Positions 36,330-45,140 of a stretch of 64,000 bases of DNA are shown here, piece after piece. The stretch covers positions 124,001 through 188,000 of the forward strand of contig NZ_FOIB01000011.1 of assembly GCF_900111765.1 (NCBI RefSeq), given 5' to 3'. A program made the position numbers and the translations under genes. Numbering within the stretch: position 1 is the stretch's first letter; the number at the start of each line of letters is the position of its first letter. The notes beneath the pieces were generated by a model. It was not told the origin of the DNA, searched no databases, and was given only the letters and a program-made list of their open reading frames with translations. Source of the DNA: Myxococcus fulvus. GTDB lineage: Bacteria; Myxococcota; Myxococcia; Myxococcales; Myxococcaceae.

Positions 36330-37778
36330 TCAGTGCCGCGAGTCCTTCGCCTGGATGGCGGCTTCGAGTCGGGACAGGCCGCGCTTGAGCTCGGCGAGCT
36401 CGCTCTTGAGCGCATCGACCTCCGCCGTCTTCTCACGCAGCTCGCGCGTGCGGACCTCCAGCGCCTGGATGGCGGCCAGGTTGACGCCGTCCATGTCCAA
36501 CTGGCCGATGGTCTTGTCCCCCGCGCCCAGGCCGAACGCCGCGTGGAAGTCCTGCGCCACCGGACCCAGGTGACGCACCTCGCTCGCCTCGCCCTTGAAT
36601 CGCCACGTGGAGATGGGCAGCCCCGCGACCTTCGTCAGCAGCGCCTCGCCGTCGACCTGACGGAAGTCCTCCTTCAGGTTCCGGTCCGACGAGCACTCCC
36701 AGCCCGCGGAGTTCGTGCGCAGCTCGCAGCGCGAGCCCAGGTTGGCGCTCGTATAGAACATGACGCCGCCCGCGGCGCGGACCATGAACTGGTTGTCGTT
36801 GGCGATGCTGGCCGTGCTCACACCGGAGCGGTCTCCCCAGATGAACGCGCCCGTCTTCCCGTTCGTCGACACATCCTGTCCGAACGCGAAGCTGTAGTTG
36901 CCGGTGGCCTGGACGTTCGCGCCGATCGCCAGCGCGCCGCGGCCCGAGACCGTGTTCCCGGTGCCGAGCCCGATGGCGGACAGGCCGGTGACGTTGTTGC
37001 CGCTCCCCAGCGCGATGGTGCCCACCTCGCTGGCGGTGTTCCCCGCGCCCAGCGCGATGGAGCTGTCCCCACGCGCCACGTTGTCCTTCCCCATGGCGAA
37101 GGACGCGGCCCCCTTGGCCAGCGAGCGATAGCCCCCCGCCCAGGAGAAGTCGCCGACGCTGCCGTCATCCCACTGCGTCTCCGTGTAGCCCGCGCGGAAC
37201 GCCGCCAGACCCGGCGCCCACATCAGGCGGGTGCCCGTGCCCGACACCGGCAGCAGCCCCTTGTCCACCTCGCCGCTCGCCACCAGGCCTCCCGCTGAGT
37301 CCACGGTGAAGACCGGGAACTGCTTCCAGCTCGCGCCCGACGAGGTGGTGTTCAACACCCTGAGGAGCGGACTGGGCGACTCGACGGTGGACGCCGCGTC
37401 GACGAGCAGGTCTGAGCGCGTCGACAACGGGCCATGGGTGGTGCCCGAGCCTGTGAGCGCGAAGGAGCCCGCCTGCACCGCGGTGCTGTTCTGGACGTAG
37501 TGCGCGCTGCCCGCCAGGGGCGCTCGCGCGTCGGTGAGCCTCGGGTCGCTGGTCGGCACCGGAGCGTTGGCGCCGTCGTAGCGCACGCTCAGGACGTTGC
37601 CTTCCAGCGCCAGGCCCTGGCCCACCTCCCAGACGGTGCCGCTCGGCCCCTGTGGACCTTGAGGCCCCTGCGGACCTTGAGGCCCCTGGAGTCCCTCGGC
37701 GCCGCGAGAACCATCCGAGCCACAGCCCAGCCCCGCGAAGGTGACGCCCAGCGCGGCCAGCCATGTCCTGACACCCAT
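36330..37778 (-). CDS. Collagen-like/YadA-head-like lipoprotein with C-terminal S74 intramolecular chaperone
   Basis: A 482-residue modular fibre protein. A lipoprotein signal (FAGLGC) is followed by seven Gly-X-Y triplets (mostly GPQ) and a beta-rich shaft. Next come five or so YadA-like head repeats of the form SSIALGAGNTA / TIALGSGNNV / SAIGLGTGNTV. A knob follows, and then an S74 peptidase domain starting at Ser364. Ser364 and Lys369 (SDRNLK) have the same spacing as the Ser-Lys dyad of phage endosialidase chaperones, so the last 119 residues probably trimerise and then cut themselves off. The final 40 residues are a coiled coil. AGGAGG lies six bases before the ATG. No phage structural genes are nearby, so this is a cellular surface fibre rather than a tail fibre. 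Confidence 0.83.
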   Translation of the reverse strand: MGVRTWLAALGVTFAGLGCGSDGSRGAEGLQGPQGPQGPQGPQGPSGTVWEVGQGLALEGNVLSVRYDGANAPVPTSDPRLTDARAPLAGSAHYVQNSTAVQAGSFALTGSGTTHGPLSTRSDLLVDAASTVESPSPLLRVLNTTSSGASWKQFPVFTVDSAGGLVASGEVDKGLLPVSGTGTRLMWAPGLAAFRAGYTETQWDDGSVGDFSWAGGYRSLAKGAASFAMGKDNVARGDSSIALGAGNTASEVGTIALGSGNNVTGLSAIGLGTGNTVSGRGALAIGANVQATGNYSFAFGQDVSTNGKTGAFIWGDRSGVSTASIANDNQFMVRAAGGVMFYTSANLGSRCELRTNSAGWECSSDRNLKEDFRQVDGEALLTKVAGLPISTWRFKGEASEVRHLGPVAQDFHAAFGLGAGDKTIGQLDMDGVNLAAIQALEVRTRELREKTAEVDALKSELAELKRGLSRLEAAIQAKDSRH

Positions 37779-37895
37779 TCGATTCCTCCTGGCGAGATAG
37801 GGCCCGAAGTCTAGCGCCCTACGCGACAGGTAATCTCGGAGAGATGGGTTCTCTCCGTGTCCTACCCGGGTTCCGGTGAACGATACGCCCCTGGG

Positions 37896-38906
37896 TCAGG
37901 GACTCGTCTCGCGCCAGGTGTGGGGACAGGCGCGGCATTGTCGGGCGTTGGGGGTCCTGGCGAGGGCGCCGCATTTCGGACACCGGTTGATGACGACGGT
38001 GTCGGGGTGCTCGGCCAGGAGCCGGCGCTCGAGGTGGCGGGCGAGGCCTTCCTTCCCCTCCGCGAGCAGCGCGAGCACCTGGGGATGGTCCGTGGCCCAG
38101 CGGGGGCCGGCGTCGGTGTCGTACGCCTCCAGGAACAGGGCCCGCCGCTCCATCTGCGTGAGGCGCGGCCGGTAGTACGCGAAGAGATACGCGAGGAGCG
38201 GGTCCCTCGGCTCCTTGTTCCCCAGGCGGGGGCCGATGCCGAGCCCTTCCCGGACACCGCGAGGCTCGGTGTCTTCCCGCGCGATGGCGGCCTCCTCGAA
38301 CGACAGGAGCCGCTCGACCAGCGCGGAGGTGCGGACCTCACGCACGCGCGCCACCTCGCGCAGGGCCTCGTCGTGACGGTTCGCGCGGCGCAGCACATCC
38401 ACGCGTTGGAGGCCGCGCCATCCCTTCCAGTCGACATCCCCGCTGGGCTCCCAGTGTGCGGGCGGGGGTGTGGCCAGCATCAGGTCGGCGGCCTCGGAGA
38501 GGTAGTGGCGCGCGGCCTTCGTCTTGTCACCCGCCTCCAACACCCACGCCGCGCGGAGCCGGGAGACCACGGCCTCTTCACGGTCCTCCGCGGCATCGGT
38601 CAGCATCACCCGGCGGAGGTACTGCCGGACGGCGAAGGTCCGACCCAGGCCACCTGTCAGGACGCGATAGGCCTCCGAGTGGACCACCGCGTCCGCGCTC
38701 GGGTGGGCGACGGAGAGGTCCTGTGCGCAGTAGCCGCAGCTCGGACACGAGTGGAGGCGGTGATGGAGCAGGAGCTCCCTCTGCGAGGGGCGACCATCGA
38801 GGTCGGGGAACTCGATGTCCGCGGGGTGATGGGTGGGCCAGTGCTTGCTCTCGTTCGCGCAGAGGGCGCACGTCACGGGCTGCTTGGACGGGAGATGATA
38901 CGACAT
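37896..38906 (-). CDS. DUF2225-like zinc-ribbon protein
   Basis: A 336-residue cytosolic protein (no signal peptide). The N-terminal part has two Cys pairs, VTCALCANES and CPSCGYCAQDLS, as in the DUF2225 family. The middle is helical and TPR-like (about residues 90-285). The C terminus carries a second zinc ribbon, RCPKCGALARTPNARQCRAC. ATG at 38906 is chosen; a longer reading would run through the terminator hairpin of the upstream gene. Function is unknown. It is 117 bases upstream of the fibre gene on the same strand, and the two may be transcribed together. Confidence 0.7.
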   Translation of the reverse strand: MSYHLPSKQPVTCALCANESKHWPTHHPADIEFPDLDGRPSQRELLLHHRLHSCPSCGYCAQDLSVAHPSADAVVHSEAYRVLTGGLGRTFAVRQYLRRVMLTDAAEDREEAVVSRLRAAWVLEAGDKTKAARHYLSEAADLMLATPPPAHWEPSGDVDWKGWRGLQRVDVLRRANRHDEALREVARVREVRTSALVERLLSFEEAAIAREDTEPRGVREGLGIGPRLGNKEPRDPLLAYLFAYYRPRLTQMERRALFLEAYDTDAGPRWATDHPQVLALLAEGKEGLARHLERRLLAEHPDTVVINRCPKCGALARTPNARQCRACPHTWRETSP

Positions 38907-38930
38907 GCGAGTGATACGGAGTCTCCCATG

Positions 38931-38967
38931 AAAAGGGGCGCGAGCCTCGTGTGGCCCGCGCCCCTTC
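38931..38967 (-). terminator. Intrinsic terminator of the giant lipoprotein gene
   Basis: On the minus strand GGGGCGCG pairs with CGCGCCCC and is followed by TTTT. It lies 12 bases after the stop codon of the leftward 1,179-residue gene and before the DUF2225 start. Confidence 0.75.
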
Positions 38968-38978
38968 ACTCCCCGTGC

Positions 38979-41900
38979 TCAGGGCGCGGGGAAGTGGTCG
39001 AAGTAGTGGTCCAGCGTGCGGGTGCCGTCCGGCTGGTCGATGCCAGTGAAGAGCCAGGGAGGCACCACGCCGCCGAGGACCGCGGGGACATTCATCGGCT
39101 GCCGCCGACGGTCCTGGAAGCGGGGCCCCGTCCCGGCCGTCAGCGCGCCCAACTTCAATCCAGGCAACTGCGTGGTGCTGGTGTGGCACGCGAGGCAGAA
39201 CGCGTTGGCGCTGGTGTCCGGGCGCGGCGTGGTGGCCTGAAGCGTGGGCAGGCCCAGCAGGCTCGCCCGCAGGCAGCGTGACGCCAGGAGCGGGTCGACG
39301 TGGGGGTTCTTGTGCACCCGGTCGATGCAGAGGTGCTCGCCATATTGCGCCGGGTAGTCGAGCGGCTCCAGGTACGAGCCCAGCCGCAGCTGCTCACAGA
39401 GGCTCACGCGCGAGCCAGGGTAGCGCGTCGAGCGGAAGCGCAGGTTCTCCAGCCCGAGATTCCACGTCTCACCCCGGCGCGGAGCGATGTCCACCATCGT
39501 CCCGAGCGCCTGGTTGCACATCAGCTCCTCCGTCCACCCGGCCCGCACGTCCTCGGACGACAGCGCGTAGATGCGCAGCTCATCCACCCACCCGAAGAAG
39601 GGCAGCCGCTGCTGGCCCGGGACGAAGGCGGGGCCCGGGTCGCTCACTGTCATCCACGTCCACCCGTTCATCGAGTTCCACATCGGGTCGAAGCCCACGT
39701 CGTATGGCGCGACGGTCAGCGTCGAGTGCCATGTCCCATCGATGTAGAACGCCACCTTTCGCTGCCCCTGCTCGGTCATCACCTTCATGCCGAACTGGAA
39801 GTAGCGGCCCGGCTGCACCAGCGAGCCCAGGCCCACGGTGAAGTGTTGCCCCGTCGCGCCGTTGTACGCGTCCAGCTCGTGCCACAGGTTGCCGTTGGCG
39901 TCCTTCGACTGGACCAGCCCCACCCACGAGTTGTCCGAGAAGTAGAACAGCGTGCGCGGGGTGCCCCGGACCTGCGTCGACCCGGGCCGCACGGTCAGCT
40001 CCTCGCGCGAGTCGAGCCACAGGCTGAACAGCCAGTCGCGCCGCGAGGAGTCCACCGGATAGCCCATGTCCATGAAGTCGTTGCGGCCATCCAGCCAGGC
40101 GCCCTTGCCGCTGACGCCGCCCAGCGCCACGGGTTCGATGCGCGCGCCACCCCGCAGGCGCACCGAGGACGGAGGCTGGGGCCCATCCGTGCCGGGCACC
40201 TGGCCGCCCGTGGCCGCGTTCTGCGCCAGCGGGTTGCGCTTGAAGCGGAAGTCCGCGAGCGCGCCGCCTCGCACGTAGGCATTCGCGTCCCCGAAGGGCA
40301 CGAAGCCATCCTGGGGGAAGGTGTCCGCGCGCGTCGGGCCCGGGTGGGGATTCACATCCATGCGCATGGCCGCGTTCATGTGCGCCACCACGAAGGCGCG
40401 CTTGTGAAGGTAGTCGTCGAACGCCACCTCCGCGTTGCGCTGGTTGGAGGACTGGACGTTCCACACCACGTCGAACGGCAGGGTGGGGCGCATCCCGTCG
40501 AAGTGGTTGAGCTGGTTCTCGAACGAGAAGAACTGCGAGCTGCCCTTGGGCGCGAAGCTGATGTCGTCCCCTGAGTACAGTCGCAGCGAGTAGGTGCGCT
40601 GGAAGCCGTCCTCGGTGTTGCCCGTCATGTCGGCGAGGTTCAATCCGTTGTCGAGGATGACCGCCTTGCCTCGAGTCCACGCCCCCAGGACGCTGACGGC
40701 CTGCGCGGGCGCCCGGTCCGGGTTGAACCGCGCCCTGTCGGAGTTGGAGGGCTGGCCCCAGGTGACATCCGTCTGCGGGGCGGCGGGGCTGGAGCGGTCC
40801 TCGCGCAACACCCGTCGCGCGTAGTAGCCGTCATGCGGGTTGTTCTTCGCGGCGAAGAACAGGTTCTTCCCCTCGCGGTCCATCCACGGATAGGCCCACT
40901 GGTTGAGCGTGCCGAAGGGGATGGGATTGCCCAGCGTGTCCCGGAACGGCTGGAACCTGCGTCCGGCGACGACCTGCGATTTGGCCATCTCGTAGCGGGT
41001 GTTCACCGCCGGGTCCATGGGCATCATGCTGACGGGCTTGAAGTGCCGCCACCCCGACGCGCGGCAGGTCTCGTCCGACGCGGCGTAGTACAGCCCTCCC
41101 AGGTTGATGACGAGCAGCTTCCCGTCGCCGCTCACCGCGGGCTCGAAGAGCGCGAGCTGCTTCTGGCCCGTGCCCGGCGTACTCCCCACGACGCCGCTCC
41201 AGTTGCCGCCATTGCCGATGACGGCGTCCCCGTCATCCTCCACTTGATAGACGTTCTGGAAGCTCTGCCGGTCGAAGAACTGGCACCACTTGGGCGCGGA
41301 GGCGGAGGTGTTCCGGAAGTAGAGGGGCTCGGGCAGCGGCCACGTCTGCACGGGGGTGTAGCAATGGAACGACGGGTTCGTGCTGAACAGCCGGGGCCAG
41401 TCGATGGTGTCGGGCGCGCTGGGCTGGGCGTACGCGGAGCCCGCGTTCATGTCACCCCAGTTGGACTCGTGGATGTTGAAGGGACGGAAGGGCGGCAGCT
41501 CCCAGGTGGGCAGGGACTTGATTTCGCCCTCGGGGTTGCGTGGGTACACCCAGAGCCCCCAGCCGGAAGGCTCGCCCGTGCTCGAGTTGCCCGTCGTGAG
41601 CGTCTTGGGATTGCGCACGAAGACCGTCAGGTCCACCGAGCGCAGCTCCCAGTGGTTCCCCGCGGACGACAGCAGGCCGTACACGAGCGACATGTCGTAG
41701 CAGTCGCCGGAGATGAGCGGCCAGCCCGCCTCGTAGCGCGCCGAGCACGCCACCGGGTTGCGCCCGTGGGTGCCCTGGGTGATGGCGCTCATCGAGTCCT
41801 CGCACGTGGTGCTGTGCAGCGCGTCCGGGAAGTCGCTGTTGTTCTTCGCCGTGAGGCCCGTCGCCATCGGGTTGAAGTAGGTGAACGGATGCAGCCGCGC

Positions 41901-42518
41901 ACCGGGCTGCCTCGGCTGGACGAGGTGGTTGCCCTTGCTGGCGAAGTCGTAGCGGAAGTCGTGCCCGAGTGTCTCGGGACGGAAGGTGTAGAGCGTGGAG
42001 CCCTCCGGGCAGCCTCGACAGCCTCCGCGCACGAAGAGCCGCCCGTCGTTGGTGCCACGGTTGTACGGCAGCACCTGGATGGCCTGGGCCGCGTCCGCTG
42101 TCTCGGGTGGCTTCGGTGCTCCCCAGCCCAGGTCGTACTCGTATGGGGGGAAGGGCTGCATCACCCCGGTCAGCGCCGGGGGCCGCAAGGTCAACGGGGA
42201 CGCCGCGGTGGCGCGGTAGGGACGCCACGCCGTGCTCAGCTCTCGAAAGAGGCTGGGGCGTTGGGGGTTCTCCGCGTTGTAACAGTTGTCGACGAGGGAG
42301 TAGTCGTTGGTCCCCGTGGGGCAGGGGGGCGCCGCGACATAGGCCACGTCGGTGAACCACGTGGGCGGGTCCAACCGGGCCTCGTGGGTTTCGACGGGCT
42401 CGGCGACAGGCGCCACGGGCTCGGTCGAATCACAGGCGGGACCGCACGCGAGCAGGGCCAGGAGGACGAACGACTTTCGAAGCGGGCGAGGTGGGGAGTC
42501 CAAGGGCATGGACGCCAT
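38979..42518 (-). CDS. Giant lipoprotein with LamG-like domain and CxxCH motif
   Basis: An 1,179-residue secreted protein with a lipoprotein-type N terminus (SFVLLALLACGPAC). Most of the sequence is aromatic- and Asn-rich and not assignable by eye. Residues about 780-1010 look like a LamG/concanavalin-type fold (GKGAWLDGRNDFMDMGYPVD, then SLWLDSREELTVRPGS, then VDELRIYALSSEDV). Near the C terminus a single heme-type CxxCH motif occurs at 1108-1112 (AFCLACHTS), followed by GPRFQDRRRQPMNVPAVLGG. Many other Cys residues are present, so the motif may be structural rather than heme-binding. The second ATG three codons in is an alternative start. It follows the small Cys-rich peptide gene by 73 bases and ends in a good terminator. 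Confidence 0.7.
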   Translation of the reverse strand: MASMPLDSPPRPLRKSFVLLALLACGPACDSTEPVAPVAEPVETHEARLDPPTWFTDVAYVAAPPCPTGTNDYSLVDNCYNAENPQRPSLFRELSTAWRPYRATAASPLTLRPPALTGVMQPFPPYEYDLGWGAPKPPETADAAQAIQVLPYNRGTNDGRLFVRGGCRGCPEGSTLYTFRPETLGHDFRYDFASKGNHLVQPRQPGARLHPFTYFNPMATGLTAKNNSDFPDALHSTTCEDSMSAITQGTHGRNPVACSARYEAGWPLISGDCYDMSLVYGLLSSAGNHWELRSVDLTVFVRNPKTLTTGNSSTGEPSGWGLWVYPRNPEGEIKSLPTWELPPFRPFNIHESNWGDMNAGSAYAQPSAPDTIDWPRLFSTNPSFHCYTPVQTWPLPEPLYFRNTSASAPKWCQFFDRQSFQNVYQVEDDGDAVIGNGGNWSGVVGSTPGTGQKQLALFEPAVSGDGKLLVINLGGLYYAASDETCRASGWRHFKPVSMMPMDPAVNTRYEMAKSQVVAGRRFQPFRDTLGNPIPFGTLNQWAYPWMDREGKNLFFAAKNNPHDGYYARRVLREDRSSPAAPQTDVTWGQPSNSDRARFNPDRAPAQAVSVLGAWTRGKAVILDNGLNLADMTGNTEDGFQRTYSLRLYSGDDISFAPKGSSQFFSFENQLNHFDGMRPTLPFDVVWNVQSSNQRNAEVAFDDYLHKRAFVVAHMNAAMRMDVNPHPGPTRADTFPQDGFVPFGDANAYVRGGALADFRFKRNPLAQNAATGGQVPGTDGPQPPSSVRLRGGARIEPVALGGVSGKGAWLDGRNDFMDMGYPVDSSRRDWLFSLWLDSREELTVRPGSTQVRGTPRTLFYFSDNSWVGLVQSKDANGNLWHELDAYNGATGQHFTVGLGSLVQPGRYFQFGMKVMTEQGQRKVAFYIDGTWHSTLTVAPYDVGFDPMWNSMNGWTWMTVSDPGPAFVPGQQRLPFFGWVDELRIYALSSEDVRAGWTEELMCNQALGTMVDIAPRRGETWNLGLENLRFRSTRYPGSRVSLCEQLRLGSYLEPLDYPAQYGEHLCIDRVHKNPHVDPLLASRCLRASLLGLPTLQATTPRPDTSANAFCLACHTSTTQLPGLKLGALTAGTGPRFQDRRRQPMNVPAVLGGVVPPWLFTGIDQPDGTRTLDHYFDHFPAP

Positions 42519-42591
42519 GTACCAAGACAGTCGGACATGGCGTCCGGTCTACTAGGCCGTGGCCCTCTGTCTTCAGGACCTCGGCGGGGGG

Positions 42592-42858
42592 CTACATGCA
42601 GCGGTTTTCACAGACACCCAAGAGACAGAACCAACAAGGGCCCACGCACGTGGGGCGACAGGCCGCGTTGGAGTGCTCGCTGGTGGCGAGCGTCATGTCC
42701 GAGGGCGGCAGGCTCACCGTCTCCTCACAGGTCGTCTCGCTCGCGTCCTGGACGAGCGCGGCGGGAGTCTCCCCCGTGGACAGGGCGGCGAGCCCCACCA
42801 CGAGCAGGGTGCACAGCAACATGAACAGGGACCGCTGGCGCTCGAGCTTCGCGAACAT
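42592..42858 (-). CDS. Small secreted Cys-rich peptide
   Basis: An 88-residue protein with an AAGGAG six bases before its ATG, which settles the start. A signal-type N terminus (SLFMLLCTLLVVGLAAL) is followed by an acidic, Thr/Ser-rich stretch. A compact Cys cluster closes it, CRPTCVGPCWFCLLGVCENRC-M, read here as two parts (CRPTCVGPC and WFCLLGVCENRC). No family is recognised. It is directly upstream of the giant CxxCH lipoprotein gene on the same strand, so the two probably share a transcript. Two nested Cys-x3-Cys patterns suggest disulfides or metal binding. Confidence 0.75.
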   Translation of the reverse strand: MFAKLERQRSLFMLLCTLLVVGLAALSTGETPAALVQDASETTCEETVSLPPSDMTLATSEHSNAACRPTCVGPCWFCLLGVCENRCM

Positions 42859-42992
42859 CCGTGTCTCCTTGGTGTTGTCGGGATGAGGCCCCGCCAGTCT
42901 GTCATGAAGCGTACTTAACAAGGAAATCGAGCAATCGATGCGGCGGGCTGGTGAGGGGACGCAAGGCGTTGCCGCGGGACGTCGAGGGGCCT

Positions 42993-43463
42993 ATGGAAGA
43001 GGTCATGCGCTACTTCGACGACTTCCAACCCGGCGAGGCGAGTGAGGCCGGCCCCTACGTGGTCTCCCGCGAGGAGATCATCGCCTTCGCGAAGCAGTTC
43101 GACCCGCAGCCCTTCCACCTGAGCGACGAGGGCGGGCGCGAGGGCATCTTCGGAGGCCTCATCGCGAGCGGGTGGCACACCGCGTCCATCTGCCACAAGC
43201 TTGCGGTGGAGCACCTGTTGAGCAAGACCGCGAGCCTGGGCTCACCGGGCCTGGACGAGCTGCGCTGGCTCAAGCCCGTGCGTCCCGGTGACGCGCTCAC
43301 CGCGCGCTTCGAGGTCCTCTCCACCACGCCGTCGCGCAGCAAGGCGGACCGGGGCGCCATCAAGTTCCGCTTCGAGGTGCGCAACCAGCACGGCGAGGTG
43401 GTGATGACCGAGGTCGCCAACGCGCTGTTCGCCCGGCGGCCCGACGGGAGCGCGGCGAAGTAG
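42993..43463 (+). CDS. MaoC family (R)-specific enoyl-CoA hydratase-like protein
   Basis: A 156-residue hot-dog-fold dehydratase. Typical pieces are YFDDFQPGEASEAGPYVVS, the catalytic-loop region FAKQFDPQPFHLSDEGG, GIFGGLIASGWHTASICHKL and LDELRWLKPVRPGDAL. These proteins hydrate 2-enoyl-CoA compounds. The ATG at 42993 with GAGGGG just upstream is preferred; the ATG at 43005 is also possible. A longer frame begins at 42861 but overlaps the divergent Cys-rich peptide gene region. It is convergent with the PEP-mutase-family gene. Confidence 0.88.
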   Translation: MEEVMRYFDDFQPGEASEAGPYVVSREEIIAFAKQFDPQPFHLSDEGGREGIFGGLIASGWHTASICHKLAVEHLLSKTASLGSPGLDELRWLKPVRPGDALTARFEVLSTTPSRSKADRGAIKFRFEVRNQHGEVVMTEVANALFARRPDGSAAK

Positions 43464-43491
43464 GGCTTCCTCGGGGCGCGGGTTCGCGAGC

Positions 43492-43600
43492 CCGTGCGGC
43501 CGTCCTCTCGCGCATCAGGTCGCTCCGAGGTCTCGTGCCATGGCGCATCGCGCGCCGGGGCTCAGCACCCGGCCATCCGCTTGTTGTGCCCCGGGCAGGT
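43492..43600 (-). pseudogene. Degenerate copy of the 3' end and downstream flank of the PEP-mutase-family gene
   Basis: The stretch at 43561-43600 matches 43743-43782 (the last codons of the PEP-mutase-family gene) without gaps at roughly 80 percent. The stretch at 43492-43556 matches 43616-43684 just downstream of that gene, sharing CCGAGGTCTCG and neighbouring blocks. The copy has lost the YPVLNKLMAER reading (it would read LPGAQQADGRVL). It is a decayed partial duplicate lying between the gene and the MaoC gene. Confidence 0.7.
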
Positions 43601-43743
43601 CCCCGGGGCGATGAGACGTGAGGCCGGGGGCATCCCCTCGCGCGTCCGGCCGTTCCGAGGTCTCGCTCCTCGGAGCGTCGCGCACCGGCCGCGTTACGGC
43701 GCGCGATGGAGGGAGACGGGCGACGCCCTTCGCGTGGTCCGGG

Positions 43744-44559
43744 TCAGCGCTCCGCCATCAGCTTGTTGAGCACCGGGTAGGAGATGCCCGCCTCCGGCGC
43801 GGGGGCGGAGGCGCCGTCCCGCAGGAACTCCGTGGTGAGCGCGGCCACGCGGCCAAGGATGGACTGGGCCATGCCGGCGCCGGCGCTGACGCGGCGCACG
43901 CCGAGCGTGGCGAGCTCCGACGCGGCGGGCAGCCCCGCCATCGCCATGAGGTTCACCGGCAGCCCGGCCTCGGACGTCACGACCCGAATCTCCGCGGGCG
44001 TCTTCAAGCCCGGCACGAAGAGCCCGTCCGCGCCCGCCGCCTTGTAGCGACGCGCCCGCGAGAGCACCTCCTCCACGCGCTTGTCCGCCGGACCGATGCC
44101 CTTCAGGAACACATCCGTGCGCGCGTTGACGAACAGGTCCAGCGCGAGCCGCTCCGCTGCGCGCTTCACTGCTTCAATCTTCGCGCACAGCAGGTCCGGG
44201 CTCCCAGCGCCGTCCTCCAGGTTGATGCCTACGGCGCCCGCGTCCAGGACATGGACGGCCAGCTCGCCCACTTTGTTCGGGTCGTCCGAGTACCCACCCT
44301 CCATGTCCACCGTCAGCGGCACCTTCACGACGCGCGCGATGGCCTCCACGGTATCGAGCAGCCGGTCCACGGGGAGCGCGTCTCCATCCGGATATCCCTG
44401 GGCCCACGCCACACCCGCGCTCGTGGTGGCGAGCGCCTTGGCACCCAGGCTCTCCATGACGCGCGCGGTGCCCGCGTCCCACGCATTGACCAGCAACAAC
44501 AGCCCCGTCTCGTGAAGCTGGCGGAAGGCTCGAATCGAATCGGGAGGCGCGACAGGCAT
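43744..44559 (-). CDS. Isocitrate lyase/PEP mutase family protein
   Basis: A 271-residue TIM-barrel enzyme of the ICL/PEP mutase superfamily. Signatures are LLLVNAWDAGTARVMESLGA, the metal-binding VDMEGGYSDDP, INLEDGAGSPDLL, VNARTDVFL and a GADGLFVPGLKTP segment. Members include PEP mutase, oxaloacetate-type lyases and 2-methylisocitrate lyase. Here the KKCGH-type catalytic motif of true isocitrate lyases is absent, so the reaction is open. ATG at 44559 has GAGGA seven bases upstream. The upstream in-frame extension overlaps ogt and is a shadow. It is 44 bases downstream of ogt on the same strand. Confidence 0.87.
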   Translation of the reverse strand: MPVAPPDSIRAFRQLHETGLLLLVNAWDAGTARVMESLGAKALATTSAGVAWAQGYPDGDALPVDRLLDTVEAIARVVKVPLTVDMEGGYSDDPNKVGELAVHVLDAGAVGINLEDGAGSPDLLCAKIEAVKRAAERLALDLFVNARTDVFLKGIGPADKRVEEVLSRARRYKAAGADGLFVPGLKTPAEIRVVTSEAGLPVNLMAMAGLPAASELATLGVRRVSAGAGMAQSILGRVAALTTEFLRDGASAPAPEAGISYPVLNKLMAER

Positions 44560-44603
44560 GGGGTGGTCCTCGAGGGGTGTGGGGGAGTGGGCCCGCGTCG
44601 ACG

Positions 44604-45140
44604 TCAGGACTTCAAGAGGGGCAGGGCCCTGGACTCGTGGCTGAGTAACCAGCGCTTGCGCTGGATGCCACCTCCATAACCCGTGAGCGCGCCATTGGCG
44701 CCCACCACGCGATGACACGGCACGACGATGCCCACGGGGTTCGCGCCATTGGCCAGTCCCACCGCGCGCACGGCCGCGGGCCGACCGATTCTCCGCGCGA
44801 GCTCCGAGTAGGAGACGGTGCTCCCACACGGAATCGAGCGCAGCGCGGCCCACACCTCGCGCTGGAAGTCGGTGCCCGCGGTCCTCACGGGCAGCGTGTC
44901 GATGACGTCGAGCTTGCCGGAGAAATACGAGCGCATCGTGGCGGTGAGCCCGCCCGGATCGCTCGCCGCCTCCAGCGCGTAGCCCTTCTCGCCGTAGTGC
45001 AGGCGCAAGAGCTGGAGCATGCGCGCCTCGTGCTCGGTCCAGTCCACGGCGCGCAGGTGGCCCTCGCGGTCCGCGACGATGACCAATTCGCCGATGGGCG
45101 TGTCCGTCCTGTCGATGAGGAATCGAGCCGTCTCAGCCAT
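44604..45140 (-). CDS. ogt: Methylated-DNA--protein-cysteine methyltransferase
   Basis: A 178-residue suicide repair protein that takes alkyl groups from O6-alkylguanine. The acceptor is Cys142 in VPCHRV; the DNA-binding helix region is FQREVWAALRSIPCGSTVSY, followed by ELARRIGRPAAVRAVG, and GYGGGIQRKRWLL closes the domain. The start overlaps the end of the ada/alkA gene by eight bases. Ogt plus an Ada-AlkA fusion on one transcript is a standard adaptive-response arrangement. Confidence 0.95.
   Translation of the reverse strand: MAETARFLIDRTDTPIGELVIVADREGHLRAVDWTEHEARMLQLLRLHYGEKGYALEAASDPGGLTATMRSYFSGKLDVIDTLPVRTAGTDFQREVWAALRSIPCGSTVSYSELARRIGRPAAVRAVGLANGANPVGIVVPCHRVVGANGALTGYGGGIQRKRWLLSHESRALPLLKS

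Noticed and set aside
36129..37298. Plus-strand open frame of 389 residues opposite the fibre gene
   Set aside because: Arg/Ala/Gln-rich shadow without motifs; the minus frame has AGGAGG, a lipobox and the S74 domain.
38907..38969. Longer N terminus for the DUF2225 protein
   Set aside because: It would be translated through the terminator hairpin of the upstream gene and adds no conserved residues.
39300..42824. Plus-strand open frames opposite the giant lipoprotein gene
   Set aside because: The minus frame has a lipoprotein signal, CxxCH, a LamG-like region and a terminator; the plus frames have no such features.
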